A stretch of DNA of 64,000 bases, taken from positions 4,937 through 68,936 of the forward strand of contig CAJTTT010000009.1 in NCBI GenBank assembly GCA_910579285.1, in the 5' to 3' direction. Shown in pieces: positions 32,716 through 40,668 of the stretch. Position 1 is the stretch's first letter; each line of letters opens with the position of its first letter. The DNA is from an uncultured Lachnospiraceae bacterium. Its GTDB lineage: Bacteria > Bacillota > Clostridia > Lachnospirales > Lachnospiraceae. The notes beneath the pieces are model-generated. The model was not told the origin of the DNA. It was given only the letters and a program-made list of their open reading frames with translations, and ran no database searches. The position numbers and the translations under genes are program-made.

Positions 32716-34734
32716 ATGATATATGCATTGGCAGGCAATCAGAACAGCGGCAAAACCACATTGTTTAACCAGCTCACGGGATCTAACCAGCATGTGGGCA
32801 ACTTTCCCGGTGTCACGGTGGACTCCAAGATGGGGGAAATCCGGGGAGAGAAGGGGAATGCAGTGGTGGATCTGCCGGGTATCTATTCCATCAGACCTTA
32901 CACCAACGAAGAGATTGTGACCCGCAGCTTTATTTTGCAGGAGAAGCCGGACGGGATCATCAATATTGTGGACGCTACAAACATTGAGCGGAACCTTTAT
33001 CTCACCCTTCAGCTGCTGGAGTTACATATTCCTATGGTGATAGCCCTCAATATGATGGATGAGGTGAGGGGAAACGGCGGTACCATAGATATCGGAAAGA
33101 TGGAGGAGGCGCTGGGCGTTCCCGTGGTGGCTATCAGCGCGGCGAAAAATGAGGGCATCGAGGATCTGATCAGGGCTGTCAGGGAAGTGGCATCGCGGCG
33201 CATTTACCCGAAGGTGACAGATTTTTGTGAGAAGGGGCCGGTGCACCGCTGTATCCATGCAGTCAGCCATCAGGTGGAGGACCACGCGGAGCGGATCGGC
33301 ATGTCGCCCCGCTTCGCAGCCACGAAAATCGTGGAGGGAGATGCAGAAATCATAGACAGGCTGGCCCTGTCCTCAAACGAGCTGGATCTGATGGAGCACA
33401 GCATCGTGGAGATGGAGCAGGACAGCAGGATGGACCGCAATGCGGCGCTGGCGGCCATGCGCTATGATTTTATTGAGAAAATCTGTTCCCAGGCGGTAAT
33501 GAAATGCAGGGAGAGCAGGGAGCATATCAGGAGCATGAAGATTGACAGCGTGCTCACCCATAAATATCTGGCAGTTCCGGCATTTATGCTGATTATGCTG
33601 GTCGTATTCTATCTGACATTCGGACTGATCGGCAGCTTTTTCAGTGACCTGTTAAGTCTCGGCATCGACGCGCTGTCCGGCATGACGGAGCGGGCGCTTG
33701 TGAACTACGGCATCAACCCGGTGGTGGAGAGTCTGGTGATTGATGGCATTTTCACAGGAGTGGGAAGCGTGCTGAGCTTCCTGCCTATTATCGTAATTTT
33801 GTTTTTCTTTCTGTCTATTCTGGAGGACTCGGGCTACATGGCGCGGATTGCCTTTGTGATGGACAGACCGCTTAGAAAGATCGGCCTTTCGGGAAAAAGC
33901 TTTGTATCCATGCTGATTGGCTTCGGCTGCAGCGTGCCGGCAGTCATGTCCACGAGGACACTCTCCTCTGACCGGGATAAGAAAATGACGATCATGCTGA
34001 TCCCCTTTATCAGCTGTTCGGCAAAGATTCCGATTTATGCACTGTTTGCGGCGGCATTCTTTGCGAGAAAGGGCGTTCTTGTGATGATGGGGCTTTACAC
34101 GTTCGGGATTCTGGTGGGGCTGTTGTGCGCCCTGTTCTTAAAAAGGACGGTGTTTCGGGGAAGCTCTATGCCCTTTATGATGGAACTGCCCAATTACCGT
34201 TTTCCATCCGCAAAGAGCGTATTGCTTTTGATGTGGGATAAGGCGAAAGATTTCGTGCAGCGGGCGTTTACGGTGATTTTTGTGGCTACGCTGGTGATCT
34301 GGTTTCTGCAGACCTTTGACATGCGTTTCAATGTGGTGACGGATTCCGGGGACAGCCTGCTTGCCATGATCGGAAAGCTGATCGCGCCCCTCTTTATTCC
34401 GCTTGGATTCGGCGACTGGCGGGCGGCTACCGCGCTGATCGGCGGCTTTACGGCGAAGGAGGCGGTGGTGAGCACGCTGGGGGTTTTGACCGGCTCCTCC
34501 ATGTCCAGTCTGAGTGAGACGCTGGGACAGATTTTTACCCCGGTCTCGGCGGTCAGCTTTCTGGTATTTACGCTGCTCTACACCCCCTGCGTGGCGGCTG
34601 TGGCGACCATAAAGAGGGAGCTTGGCTCCGCCTGGAAGACATTCGGCGTGGTGTGCATGCAGTGCGGCGTGGCCTGGATGGCATCCTTTTTGGTATATCA
34701 GATTCTGCGGCTGGCAGGGGGGGTGATTGGATGA
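32716..34734 (+). CDS. feoB: Ferrous iron transporter FeoB
   Basis: 672-residue Fe(II) transporter. The N-terminal G domain has G1 GNQNSGKTTLFNQ, the switch region HVGNFPGVTVD, G3 DLPGIYS, G4 NMMD and G5-like ISAAKNEG. A helical GDI-like region follows (~170-265). Then come the membrane core with the first Gate segment IGFGCSVPAVMSTRTL, second Gate CSAKIPIYALF, and the C-terminal helices. It uses GTP binding to drive or gate uptake under anaerobic conditions. Co-transcribed with feoA. The stop overlaps the start of the Sel1 gene by four bases (ATGA). Confidence 0.97.
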   Translation: MIYALAGNQNSGKTTLFNQLTGSNQHVGNFPGVTVDSKMGEIRGEKGNAVVDLPGIYSIRPYTNEEIVTRSFILQEKPDGIINIVDATNIERNLYLTLQLLELHIPMVIALNMMDEVRGNGGTIDIGKMEEALGVPVVAISAAKNEGIEDLIRAVREVASRRIYPKVTDFCEKGPVHRCIHAVSHQVEDHAERIGMSPRFAATKIVEGDAEIIDRLALSSNELDLMEHSIVEMEQDSRMDRNAALAAMRYDFIEKICSQAVMKCRESREHIRSMKIDSVLTHKYLAVPAFMLIMLVVFYLTFGLIGSFFSDLLSLGIDALSGMTERALVNYGINPVVESLVIDGIFTGVGSVLSFLPIIVILFFFLSILEDSGYMARIAFVMDRPLRKIGLSGKSFVSMLIGFGCSVPAVMSTRTLSSDRDKKMTIMLIPFISCSAKIPIYALFAAAFFARKGVLVMMGLYTFGILVGLLCALFLKRTVFRGSSMPFMMELPNYRFPSAKSVLLLMWDKAKDFVQRAFTVIFVATLVIWFLQTFDMRFNVVTDSGDSLLAMIGKLIAPLFIPLGFGDWRAATALIGGFTAKEAVVSTLGVLTGSSMSSLSETLGQIFTPVSAVSFLVFTLLYTPCVAAVATIKRELGSAWKTFGVVCMQCGVAWMASFLVYQILRLAGGVIG

Positions 34735-35894
34735 ATGTAAATCCCGCAAAGGTGGAAAAACAACTTTATAAACTGGCGAAAAAAGGAGATCTGGATGCGC
34801 TGTCAGCGTTAAACGAATATTATGAAAAATGCGTAGCAGAGGCAAAAACACCGAAAGAATCGTCCAAAATCCGGCAGAAGGCTCTGAAGGCGGCTCTGAT
34901 TGGCGCCGCACAAAACAGCCCGTACTGGCTCATAGTGGCGGGAGAAATGTACCGATATGGCGTGGGAACGGAGAAAAATGAGAAAAAGGCGTTTTCCTAT
35001 TATGAGAAAGCGGCGGCTCTCGGCGACGCGGATGGTATTGTCAAGGTTGGACGCGCCTGGCTGAATGGGATCGGCGTTTTGACAGATTATCAGAAATCTT
35101 TGCACTATTTTGAAAAGGCGGCGGAACAGGATAATCCCGAAGCGATGATTTTGGCCGCCTATCAGTATGAAAACGGAAAAGGCGTGGATGTAAGTTTTGA
35201 GAAATCGCTGGAATGGCTGACGAGAGCGGAGTGTGGCTGCAGGCGGCGGTTAGAAGGAGAATTGCCGGAAAAAGACAGAAAATATTATGAATCGCTGTTG
35301 GAGGATGTGGATCATAAAAGAATGCATTGCGAATCCGCTGCCTGTGCGGAGCTGGTCGGGAGAGAGGACTGCCCGGCGGAACAAAGACAAAAAGCGTTTT
35401 CGCAGCTTTCGGAGCTTGCCAATGAAAAGGGCGACTGGTGCGCGCAGGTGAACATGGGCATCCTGTATGAAGAAGGAACATTCGTCAGACAGGATGAGAG
35501 GAAGGCATTGGAATATTATCTTATGGCGTCCGAAAACGGCTCAACCGGGGCGATGAATAATATCGGCAATTTTTATCTGCATGGAAAGGGCGTTGCAAAA
35601 GACTACGACAAAGCCTTTGCATGGTATCAGAAAGCGGCTGAACTGTCGGGAAATGCGGCGGCGCAGTGCTCTCTTGGGATGTGCTACCAGTATGGGTATG
35701 GAACAAAAATGAATTATGAAAAGGCGCGCCGTTTCTATGAGTTGTCCGCAAAACAGGGACTCGGACTTGCCTATTACCGGATGGGGCTCCTGTATGAACA
35801 GGGACTTGGCGTGGCGAAGGATATTCGGATTGCAAAACAGTATTTTGGTGAGGCATTGCACCGGGGATGCCGGGAAGCGGCGTTGAAATTGTGA
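34731..35894 (+). CDS. Sel1-repeat protein
   Basis: 387 residues with an N-terminal helical segment (NPAKVEKQLYKLAKKGDLDAL) and at least seven Sel1 (TPR-like) repeats of ~36 residues, recognised by alternating phrases such as MYRYGVGTEKNEKKAFSYYE, AWLNGIGVLTDYQKSLHYFE, FYLHGKGVAKDYDKAFAWYQ and LYEQGLGVAKDIRIAKQYFG. These form a protein-binding solenoid. No signal peptide, so it is cytoplasmic. ATG 34731 overlaps the feoB stop (ATGA), so it is translationally coupled to iron uptake, though a direct link is not shown. A terminator overlaps its stop. Confidence 0.9.
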   Translation: MNVNPAKVEKQLYKLAKKGDLDALSALNEYYEKCVAEAKTPKESSKIRQKALKAALIGAAQNSPYWLIVAGEMYRYGVGTEKNEKKAFSYYEKAAALGDADGIVKVGRAWLNGIGVLTDYQKSLHYFEKAAEQDNPEAMILAAYQYENGKGVDVSFEKSLEWLTRAECGCRRRLEGELPEKDRKYYESLLEDVDHKRMHCESAACAELVGREDCPAEQRQKAFSQLSELANEKGDWCAQVNMGILYEEGTFVRQDERKALEYYLMASENGSTGAMNNIGNFYLHGKGVAKDYDKAFAWYQKAAELSGNAAAQCSLGMCYQYGYGTKMNYEKARRFYELSAKQGLGLAYYRMGLLYEQGLGVAKDIRIAKQYFGEALHRGCREAALKL

Positions 35895-35927
35895 GTAAGG
35901 TCTGTCGTAAGACTTTACTCTCTTTTC
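35893..35927 (+). terminator. Intrinsic terminator at the end of the feo-Sel1 unit
   Basis: GAGTAAGGTCT pairs with AGACTTTACTC (one wobble) around six bases, then TCTTTTC. The left arm begins at the Sel1 gene's stop. Confidence 0.85.
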
Positions 35928-35985
35928 ATATTAGATAATATTGTTTGATTTAAAAGGAAAATCTTTTTGAAAAATAATAAAGTCC

Positions 35986-36036
35986 TTGCATTTTGGAAAA
36001 GAAGATAGTAGTATGAAATAAATGGAAAACGTTTTC
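35986..36036 (+). promoter_or_regulatory. Promoter and LacI-type operator of the amylase gene
   Basis: TTGCAT and TAGTAT with a 17-base spacer. The palindrome GAAAACGTTTTC with central CG (36025-36036) begins just after the expected transcript start. Such a site fits a LacI/GalR repressor (MalR-like) or catabolite control by CcpA acting as a roadblock. Confidence 0.7.
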
Positions 36037-36080
36037 TTCCCGTGCAGGGGGTGCGGGAAATCTGGAAAGGAAGGTATTTT

Positions 36081-37841
36081 ATGGACTTTAATGCGGTATA
36101 TCACAGGGCGAATGACAATTACTGCTATCCTATGGATGAGGAACAGTTAGTCATCAATATCAGGACGGGTTACGATGTGAAATATGTGAATCTGATTCAC
36201 GGTGATCCTTTTAAATCCGGGATTCTGGGAGGCGGGGAGAGCTGGGACGGGGAGGCTTTGAATATCCCGTTCAAGAAGCGTCTGAAAAACCAGCTCTGGT
36301 GGACCACGACCATCAGGCCCGAATTTAAGCGTCTGAAATATTATTTTGAACTGCAGACGGAGGACGAGCGGTGGTTTTACTTTGAGGACGGTTTTGTATC
36401 TGAGGCGCAGATGGCGCTGGCGGGCAGGAGCAGACAGTACTTTATCATGCCCTGGATGAATCCGGCGGATATCCCGGTGACGCCGGCCTGGGTAAACGAC
36501 ACGATCTGGTATCAGATTTTCCCGGAGCGGTTCTGCAACGGTGACCCGTCCATCAACCCGGAAGGCACGCTTCCCTGGCGGGTGAAAGGGTCTGTGAGCA
36601 ACGAGGAGTTTTTTGGCGGCGATATCCAGGGTATTATCAATAAGCTGGACTATATCAGGGATCTGGGGGTATCGGGCGTGTATCTGACGCCGGTCAACGA
36701 AGCTCCCACTTCGCACAAGTATGATACCACGGATTACACGAAGATCGATCCGCATTTCGGGTCGGAAGAGACCATGAAGACGCTTGTCAGGGAGGCACAC
36801 AACAGGGGCATGCGGATTATGCTGGACGGCGTGTTCAACCATTCCGGGAAGAACTTTGCCCCCTGGGTTGATGTGAAGGAGAAGGGGCCGCAGTCACAGT
36901 ACTTCGACTGGTTCATGGTAAACGAGTGGCCCTTCGCGGAGGATGGCGGAAACGCCTGGGCGAAGCGGTATTATGCCTTTGGCTTTTTTGACAGCATGCC
37001 GAAATTAAACACCAACAATCCCAAGGTGCGTGATTATCTGATCAGCGTGTGCGAAAACTGGGTGAGAAATTATGACGTGGACGGGATCAGGCTGGATGTG
37101 GCCAACGAGGTTTCCCACACTTTCTGTAAGGAGCTGAGAAGCCGCCTGAAAGCCATCAAGCCGGATCTGTTTATCCTGGGCGAGATCTGGCATGACGCGA
37201 TGCCGTGGCTTCGGGGGGATGAGTTTGATTCGGTTATGAACTATCCGCTGGGGGAGAGCATCAAGGACTTCTGGATTGACAAGAGCCTCACCAACGAGGA
37301 TTTTGAGTATACGATCAACCGCTGCTATACACGCTACATGCAGCAGACAAACGATGTGTTGTTCAACTTGCTGGATTCCCACGATACAAAGCGGCTTAGA
37401 AGCGATGTGAAGAATCTGGACGAGTATTTCCAGCAGCTTGCGGTGCTCTTTGCCATGCCCGGCTCACCGTGCATTTACTATGGCACGGAGATTGCGATGG
37501 AGGGCGGCCATGACCCGGACTGCCGCCGCTGTATGCCGTGGGAGGAGATTGACGGCGGCGTTTACAGTGAGCGGATGGATATCATCAGGAGCCTCTTACA
37601 TCTGCGCAGTGAGGAACCGCTGCTTAGGAACCGCAATTTCCATTTTCCGAATCGGATCAATCGTCCCAGGGTGATCGAGTTTAATAAGATGGGATGGGTG
37701 GATAACTATGTGGAGGTGATCATCAACTGCGAGGAGGAGGACATCGAGATTCCAAGAGAGGGAGAGATCCTCTTTTCCAGACATTATATTGACAATACGC
37801 TGCTTCGGAATGGTATACTGATCAGGAGAAACAAAAGCTGA
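36081..37841 (+). CDS. GH13 neopullulanase/cyclomaltodextrinase-type alpha-glycosidase
   Basis: 586-residue cytoplasmic amylase that hydrolyses short malto-oligosaccharides, cyclodextrins or pullulan fragments. An N-terminal beta-sandwich (1-130) is followed by the barrel: region I DGVFNHSG, region II DGIRLDVANE (nucleophile Asp), region III LGEIWHD (acid/base Glu) and region IV LLDSHDT (transition-state Asp). This is the GH13_20-like pattern, and there is no signal peptide. ATG 36081 follows AAGGAAGG; the upstream GTG reading adds an implausible leader. The LacI-type operator suggests induction by maltodextrin or glucose repression. The AraM-like gene starts 20 bases downstream. Confidence 0.93.
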   Translation: MDFNAVYHRANDNYCYPMDEEQLVINIRTGYDVKYVNLIHGDPFKSGILGGGESWDGEALNIPFKKRLKNQLWWTTTIRPEFKRLKYYFELQTEDERWFYFEDGFVSEAQMALAGRSRQYFIMPWMNPADIPVTPAWVNDTIWYQIFPERFCNGDPSINPEGTLPWRVKGSVSNEEFFGGDIQGIINKLDYIRDLGVSGVYLTPVNEAPTSHKYDTTDYTKIDPHFGSEETMKTLVREAHNRGMRIMLDGVFNHSGKNFAPWVDVKEKGPQSQYFDWFMVNEWPFAEDGGNAWAKRYYAFGFFDSMPKLNTNNPKVRDYLISVCENWVRNYDVDGIRLDVANEVSHTFCKELRSRLKAIKPDLFILGEIWHDAMPWLRGDEFDSVMNYPLGESIKDFWIDKSLTNEDFEYTINRCYTRYMQQTNDVLFNLLDSHDTKRLRSDVKNLDEYFQQLAVLFAMPGSPCIYYGTEIAMEGGHDPDCRRCMPWEEIDGGVYSERMDIIRSLLHLRSEEPLLRNRNFHFPNRINRPRVIEFNKMGWVDNYVEVIINCEEEDIEIPREGEILFSRHYIDNTLLRNGILIRRNKS

Positions 37842-37861
37842 TAGGAAACGGAGTGAGAAAA

Positions 37862-38917
37862 ATGAACCAGTTTAATTTACCGGGCTGTCTGATCATTGAA
37901 GAGGGGGCCTGTGAACGTCTCAATGAGATCCTGGCGGAATGTATTCCCGGGATAGAGAAAAAGAGAACTGTCATTGCCACAGAGGAAGCGCTGATTCCCA
38001 TTATGAAGCCTTATCTGGATGAGATGAAACGGGATCTGCCTGAGAGCGAAATCTATCTCATAGAGGAAAACAGTTTCGAGGAGGCTATGGAGCTGGCGAA
38101 GCATATCTGCATGAAGGACGTGGAGGTCATCATCGGCGTGGGCGGCGGCAAGGTGCTGGATGTGGCCAAGTATGCAGGGTTTGTAGGAAAAATCTCCTAT
38201 ATCTGTGTGCCAACGACCTTGAGTAACGACAGTCTCTCTTCACCTGTGGCAGTGCTGGGAACCGAGGGAGATGCGAGAAAGACTTTAAAGTGCGCCATCC
38301 CGGCTGGGATTGTGGTGGATGTGAACGTGATTATGGGGGCGCCCGTATCGCACCTGCAGTCCGGCATCGGCGATACCATCAGCAAGTATACGGCACTCTA
38401 CGACTGGAAACTGGATGCGGCCCACAGGAAAGACCGGGTGGATGACTTCTCTTATCTGCTCTCGGATATGGCGCTTTCCTCTCTGTGCTACAATGAAGAG
38501 AAGTCGTTAAAGAGCAAAGAATTTATCAAGATATTAACCCAGTCGCTGGTGCTCGGCGGACTGGCTATGGAGATTGCGGGAAATTCCAGGCCGTGCAGCG
38601 GTTCGGAACATCTTTTCTGTCATTCACTGGAAGAAAACCACAAGGAAATAGAAATTTCCCACGGTATGGCAGTGGCGCTTGGGAGTTTGGTAAGCTGCCG
38701 GCTGCAGGGGCGGGATGTAAAGCAGTTGGAAGCGGTTTTGCAGGCTTACGGCATGGACATGGATCCTATGAACTGGGGCATTACGAAAGAGATTTTTACG
38801 GATGCGTGGCTTAGGGCAGCGGATACCAGAAAGGACAGGCATACAGTGTTGAACGAAACAACGCTCACAAAAGAACTGTTTGACGGAATTTATGAGGAAT
38901 TGCGGGCAGACAGATAA
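37862..38917 (+). CDS. AraM/G1P-dehydrogenase-type iron-containing alcohol dehydrogenase
   Basis: 351 residues of the glycerol-1-phosphate dehydrogenase group. NAD(P) binding loop is GVGGGKVLDVAKY; PTTLSNDSLSSPVA is the characteristic second motif. Probable metal ligands are Asp in GIGDTISKY and His residues in GSEHLFCHS and ISHGMAVALG. Bacterial AraM makes sn-glycerol-1-phosphate, the archaeal-handed backbone, from dihydroxyacetone phosphate; whether this one does is not certain from sequence. ATG 37862 follows GGAG by 8 bases. It is co-transcribed with the amylase, and this pairing is not obviously functional. Confidence 0.85.
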   Translation: MNQFNLPGCLIIEEGACERLNEILAECIPGIEKKRTVIATEEALIPIMKPYLDEMKRDLPESEIYLIEENSFEEAMELAKHICMKDVEVIIGVGGGKVLDVAKYAGFVGKISYICVPTTLSNDSLSSPVAVLGTEGDARKTLKCAIPAGIVVDVNVIMGAPVSHLQSGIGDTISKYTALYDWKLDAAHRKDRVDDFSYLLSDMALSSLCYNEEKSLKSKEFIKILTQSLVLGGLAMEIAGNSRPCSGSEHLFCHSLEENHKEIEISHGMAVALGSLVSCRLQGRDVKQLEAVLQAYGMDMDPMNWGITKEIFTDAWLRAADTRKDRHTVLNETTLTKELFDGIYEELRADR

Positions 38918-39054
38918 AAATATTCTGTACAAATCTTTCAAAATGAAATAAAATCTATGTAGGAAGGGGAGGGGCCGTCCGCGGAAACGGGCGCATCGGA
39001 ATTCATGCCGGCATACTTGGAATCAGACGGTGATACGAAAGAGGAGGTGTGAAT

Positions 39055-39288
39055 ATGAAGACGTACATGCTGGATTTAAACTCCATCGAAAAGGTGAAGG
39101 GGTTTGTGAGCGCGATCGAGAAATTTGACGGATATTTCGACATTGCCACAGGAAGATATGTGGTTGACGCGAAGTCAATCATGGGTATTTTTTCTATGGA
39201 TCTGTCCAGAAAGATTGAGTTTCGGATTCTGGAGACGAGCGCACAGATTTCGGAGGTGGAGGCGGCAATCGCACCCTATATTGTATAA
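39055..39288 (+). CDS. HPr-like protein lacking the active-site histidine
   Basis: 77 residues with an HPr-like pattern. The region that carries Ser46 in HPr is conserved as DAKSIMGIFSMDL (Ser41 here), but the N-terminal GxHxRPA motif with the phospho-carrier His15 is missing (LNSIEKVKGFVSA). It therefore cannot relay PEP phosphate in the PTS, yet could be phosphorylated on the serine or bind CcpA-like partners. ATG 39055 follows GAGGAGGT by 6 bases; a GTG two codons earlier is rejected. It is monocistronic with its own terminator. Confidence 0.85.
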   Translation: MKTYMLDLNSIEKVKGFVSAIEKFDGYFDIATGRYVVDAKSIMGIFSMDLSRKIEFRILETSAQISEVEAAIAPYIV

Positions 39289-39307
39289 GAATGACGTGAC
39301 AGAGGAA

Positions 39308-39349
39308 CAGACGGCTGCCGGTGTGTTGCACATTGGCAGCCGTCTGCTT
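39308..39349 (+). terminator. Intrinsic terminator after the HPr-like gene
   Basis: CAGACGGCTGCC pairs perfectly with GGCAGCCGTCTG around 15 bases, followed by CTTT. The stem is strong, the T run short. Confidence 0.8.
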
Positions 39350-39414
39350 TCATGTGCGGCCCCGGGTACCGCCGGGGAGAAGTGAAGGAAGAGTAAGCAA
39401 ACGTGGAGGTAGAA

Positions 39415-40668
39415 ATGAAATTTTTACATTTGGCGGATCTGCATCTGGGGAAATCCATGTACAGTGTTTCCCTGATTGATAACGGCGACCAGATTTTCTG
39501 GGCCAAACGCTTTCTGGAAAAGGCGGCGGCGCTTAAACCCGATGCGGTTGTGATTGCCGGGGATGTCTATGACAGGAGCGCGCCGTCAGGCGATGCGGTG
39601 ATGCTGCTCAATCATATACTGACAGAGCTGGAGCAGATGGATATCCCGGTGATGCTGATTGCGGGCAACCATGATTCGGGACAGAGATTGTCTTTTGCGG
39701 GCAGCATTCTGGCGAAACGGCAGATCTATATTGCAGGCGCCGTTGATGCGGAAATAACCCATGTGACGGTTCCCGAAAAGGATGTCTCCGGCGAGGTTAC
39801 GTTCTGGCTGGTTCCCTATCTGTTTCCGGCAGCGGCGGCACAGAAACTGGGGGATGACTCCATCGGGGATTATGAAACCGCGATGAGAAAGCTGCTGGAA
39901 CGGCAGGGGATTGACTTCTCAAAACGAAATGTGCTTGTGGCGCACCAGAATGTGACCGCAGGCGGCAGGGAGGCCAAACGGGGCGGATCGGAATCGATGG
40001 CGGGAGGCGTTGGACAGATGGATTACCGGGTGTTTGACGGGTTTGACTATGTGGCGCTTGGACATATCCATGCCTCCTGTTCGGTGGGGCGCAGGGAAGT
40101 GCGGTTTGCCGGTTCTCCGCTGTGTTATCATTTTGATGAGACGAAGCAGCCAGCCAAAGGACTTTTGCTTGTGGAGCTTGGAAAGAAGGGAACCGGGGCG
40201 GACATTACGCCGGTCACGATCCCGCCGCTGCATCCGATGCGGGAGATCAGAGGATGCGAGGAAGAGATTCTGGCGGAGGCGGAAAGCGGAACGGGGGAAA
40301 AAGAATATTTAAAAATCGTTGTGACGGATGCGCGGATTACGTCGGAGCTGTCGCAGACGCTGCGGGAGCTTTTCGGAAACCGTGGAAGCCTGATTATGGA
40401 GCTGGTTTCCGCATTCCGGGAGTTTGGCACGGTTTCCGCACTGCCGGGGGAATACAGTGAGGCGAAGACCATAGAGGAATATTTTGTGGAGCTGTACCGG
40501 GAGAGAAAGGCGCAGGCACAGCCGGAGGAGAAGGATATGGAACTGTTCCGTTTTGCGGCCGGCCGGGTCCGGGAAAGGCAGTCTGCGGGGAAAGAGGAAG
40601 AAAATCTGGAAGAGGATGCGGAAAAATTACTGGCATACATTCTGGAGCAGGAGGAGGGGAAAGGATGA
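39415..40668 (+). CDS. sbcD: Exonuclease SbcD (Mre11-like nuclease)
   Basis: 417-residue nuclease subunit of the SbcCD complex, which opens DNA hairpins and processes protein-blocked ends. All phosphoesterase motifs are present: I HLADLHLGK, II AGDVYDRS, III AGNHDSG, and the later GHIHAS. ATG 39415 with GGAGG 5 bases upstream puts motif I at residue 5, as in relatives. It overlaps sbcC by four bases (ATGA), matching the fixed stoichiometry of the complex. Confidence 0.95.
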   Translation: MKFLHLADLHLGKSMYSVSLIDNGDQIFWAKRFLEKAAALKPDAVVIAGDVYDRSAPSGDAVMLLNHILTELEQMDIPVMLIAGNHDSGQRLSFAGSILAKRQIYIAGAVDAEITHVTVPEKDVSGEVTFWLVPYLFPAAAAQKLGDDSIGDYETAMRKLLERQGIDFSKRNVLVAHQNVTAGGREAKRGGSESMAGGVGQMDYRVFDGFDYVALGHIHASCSVGRREVRFAGSPLCYHFDETKQPAKGLLLVELGKKGTGADITPVTIPPLHPMREIRGCEEEILAEAESGTGEKEYLKIVVTDARITSELSQTLRELFGNRGSLIMELVSAFREFGTVSALPGEYSEAKTIEEYFVELYRERKAQAQPEEKDMELFRFAAGRVRERQSAGKEEENLEEDAEKLLAYILEQEEGKG

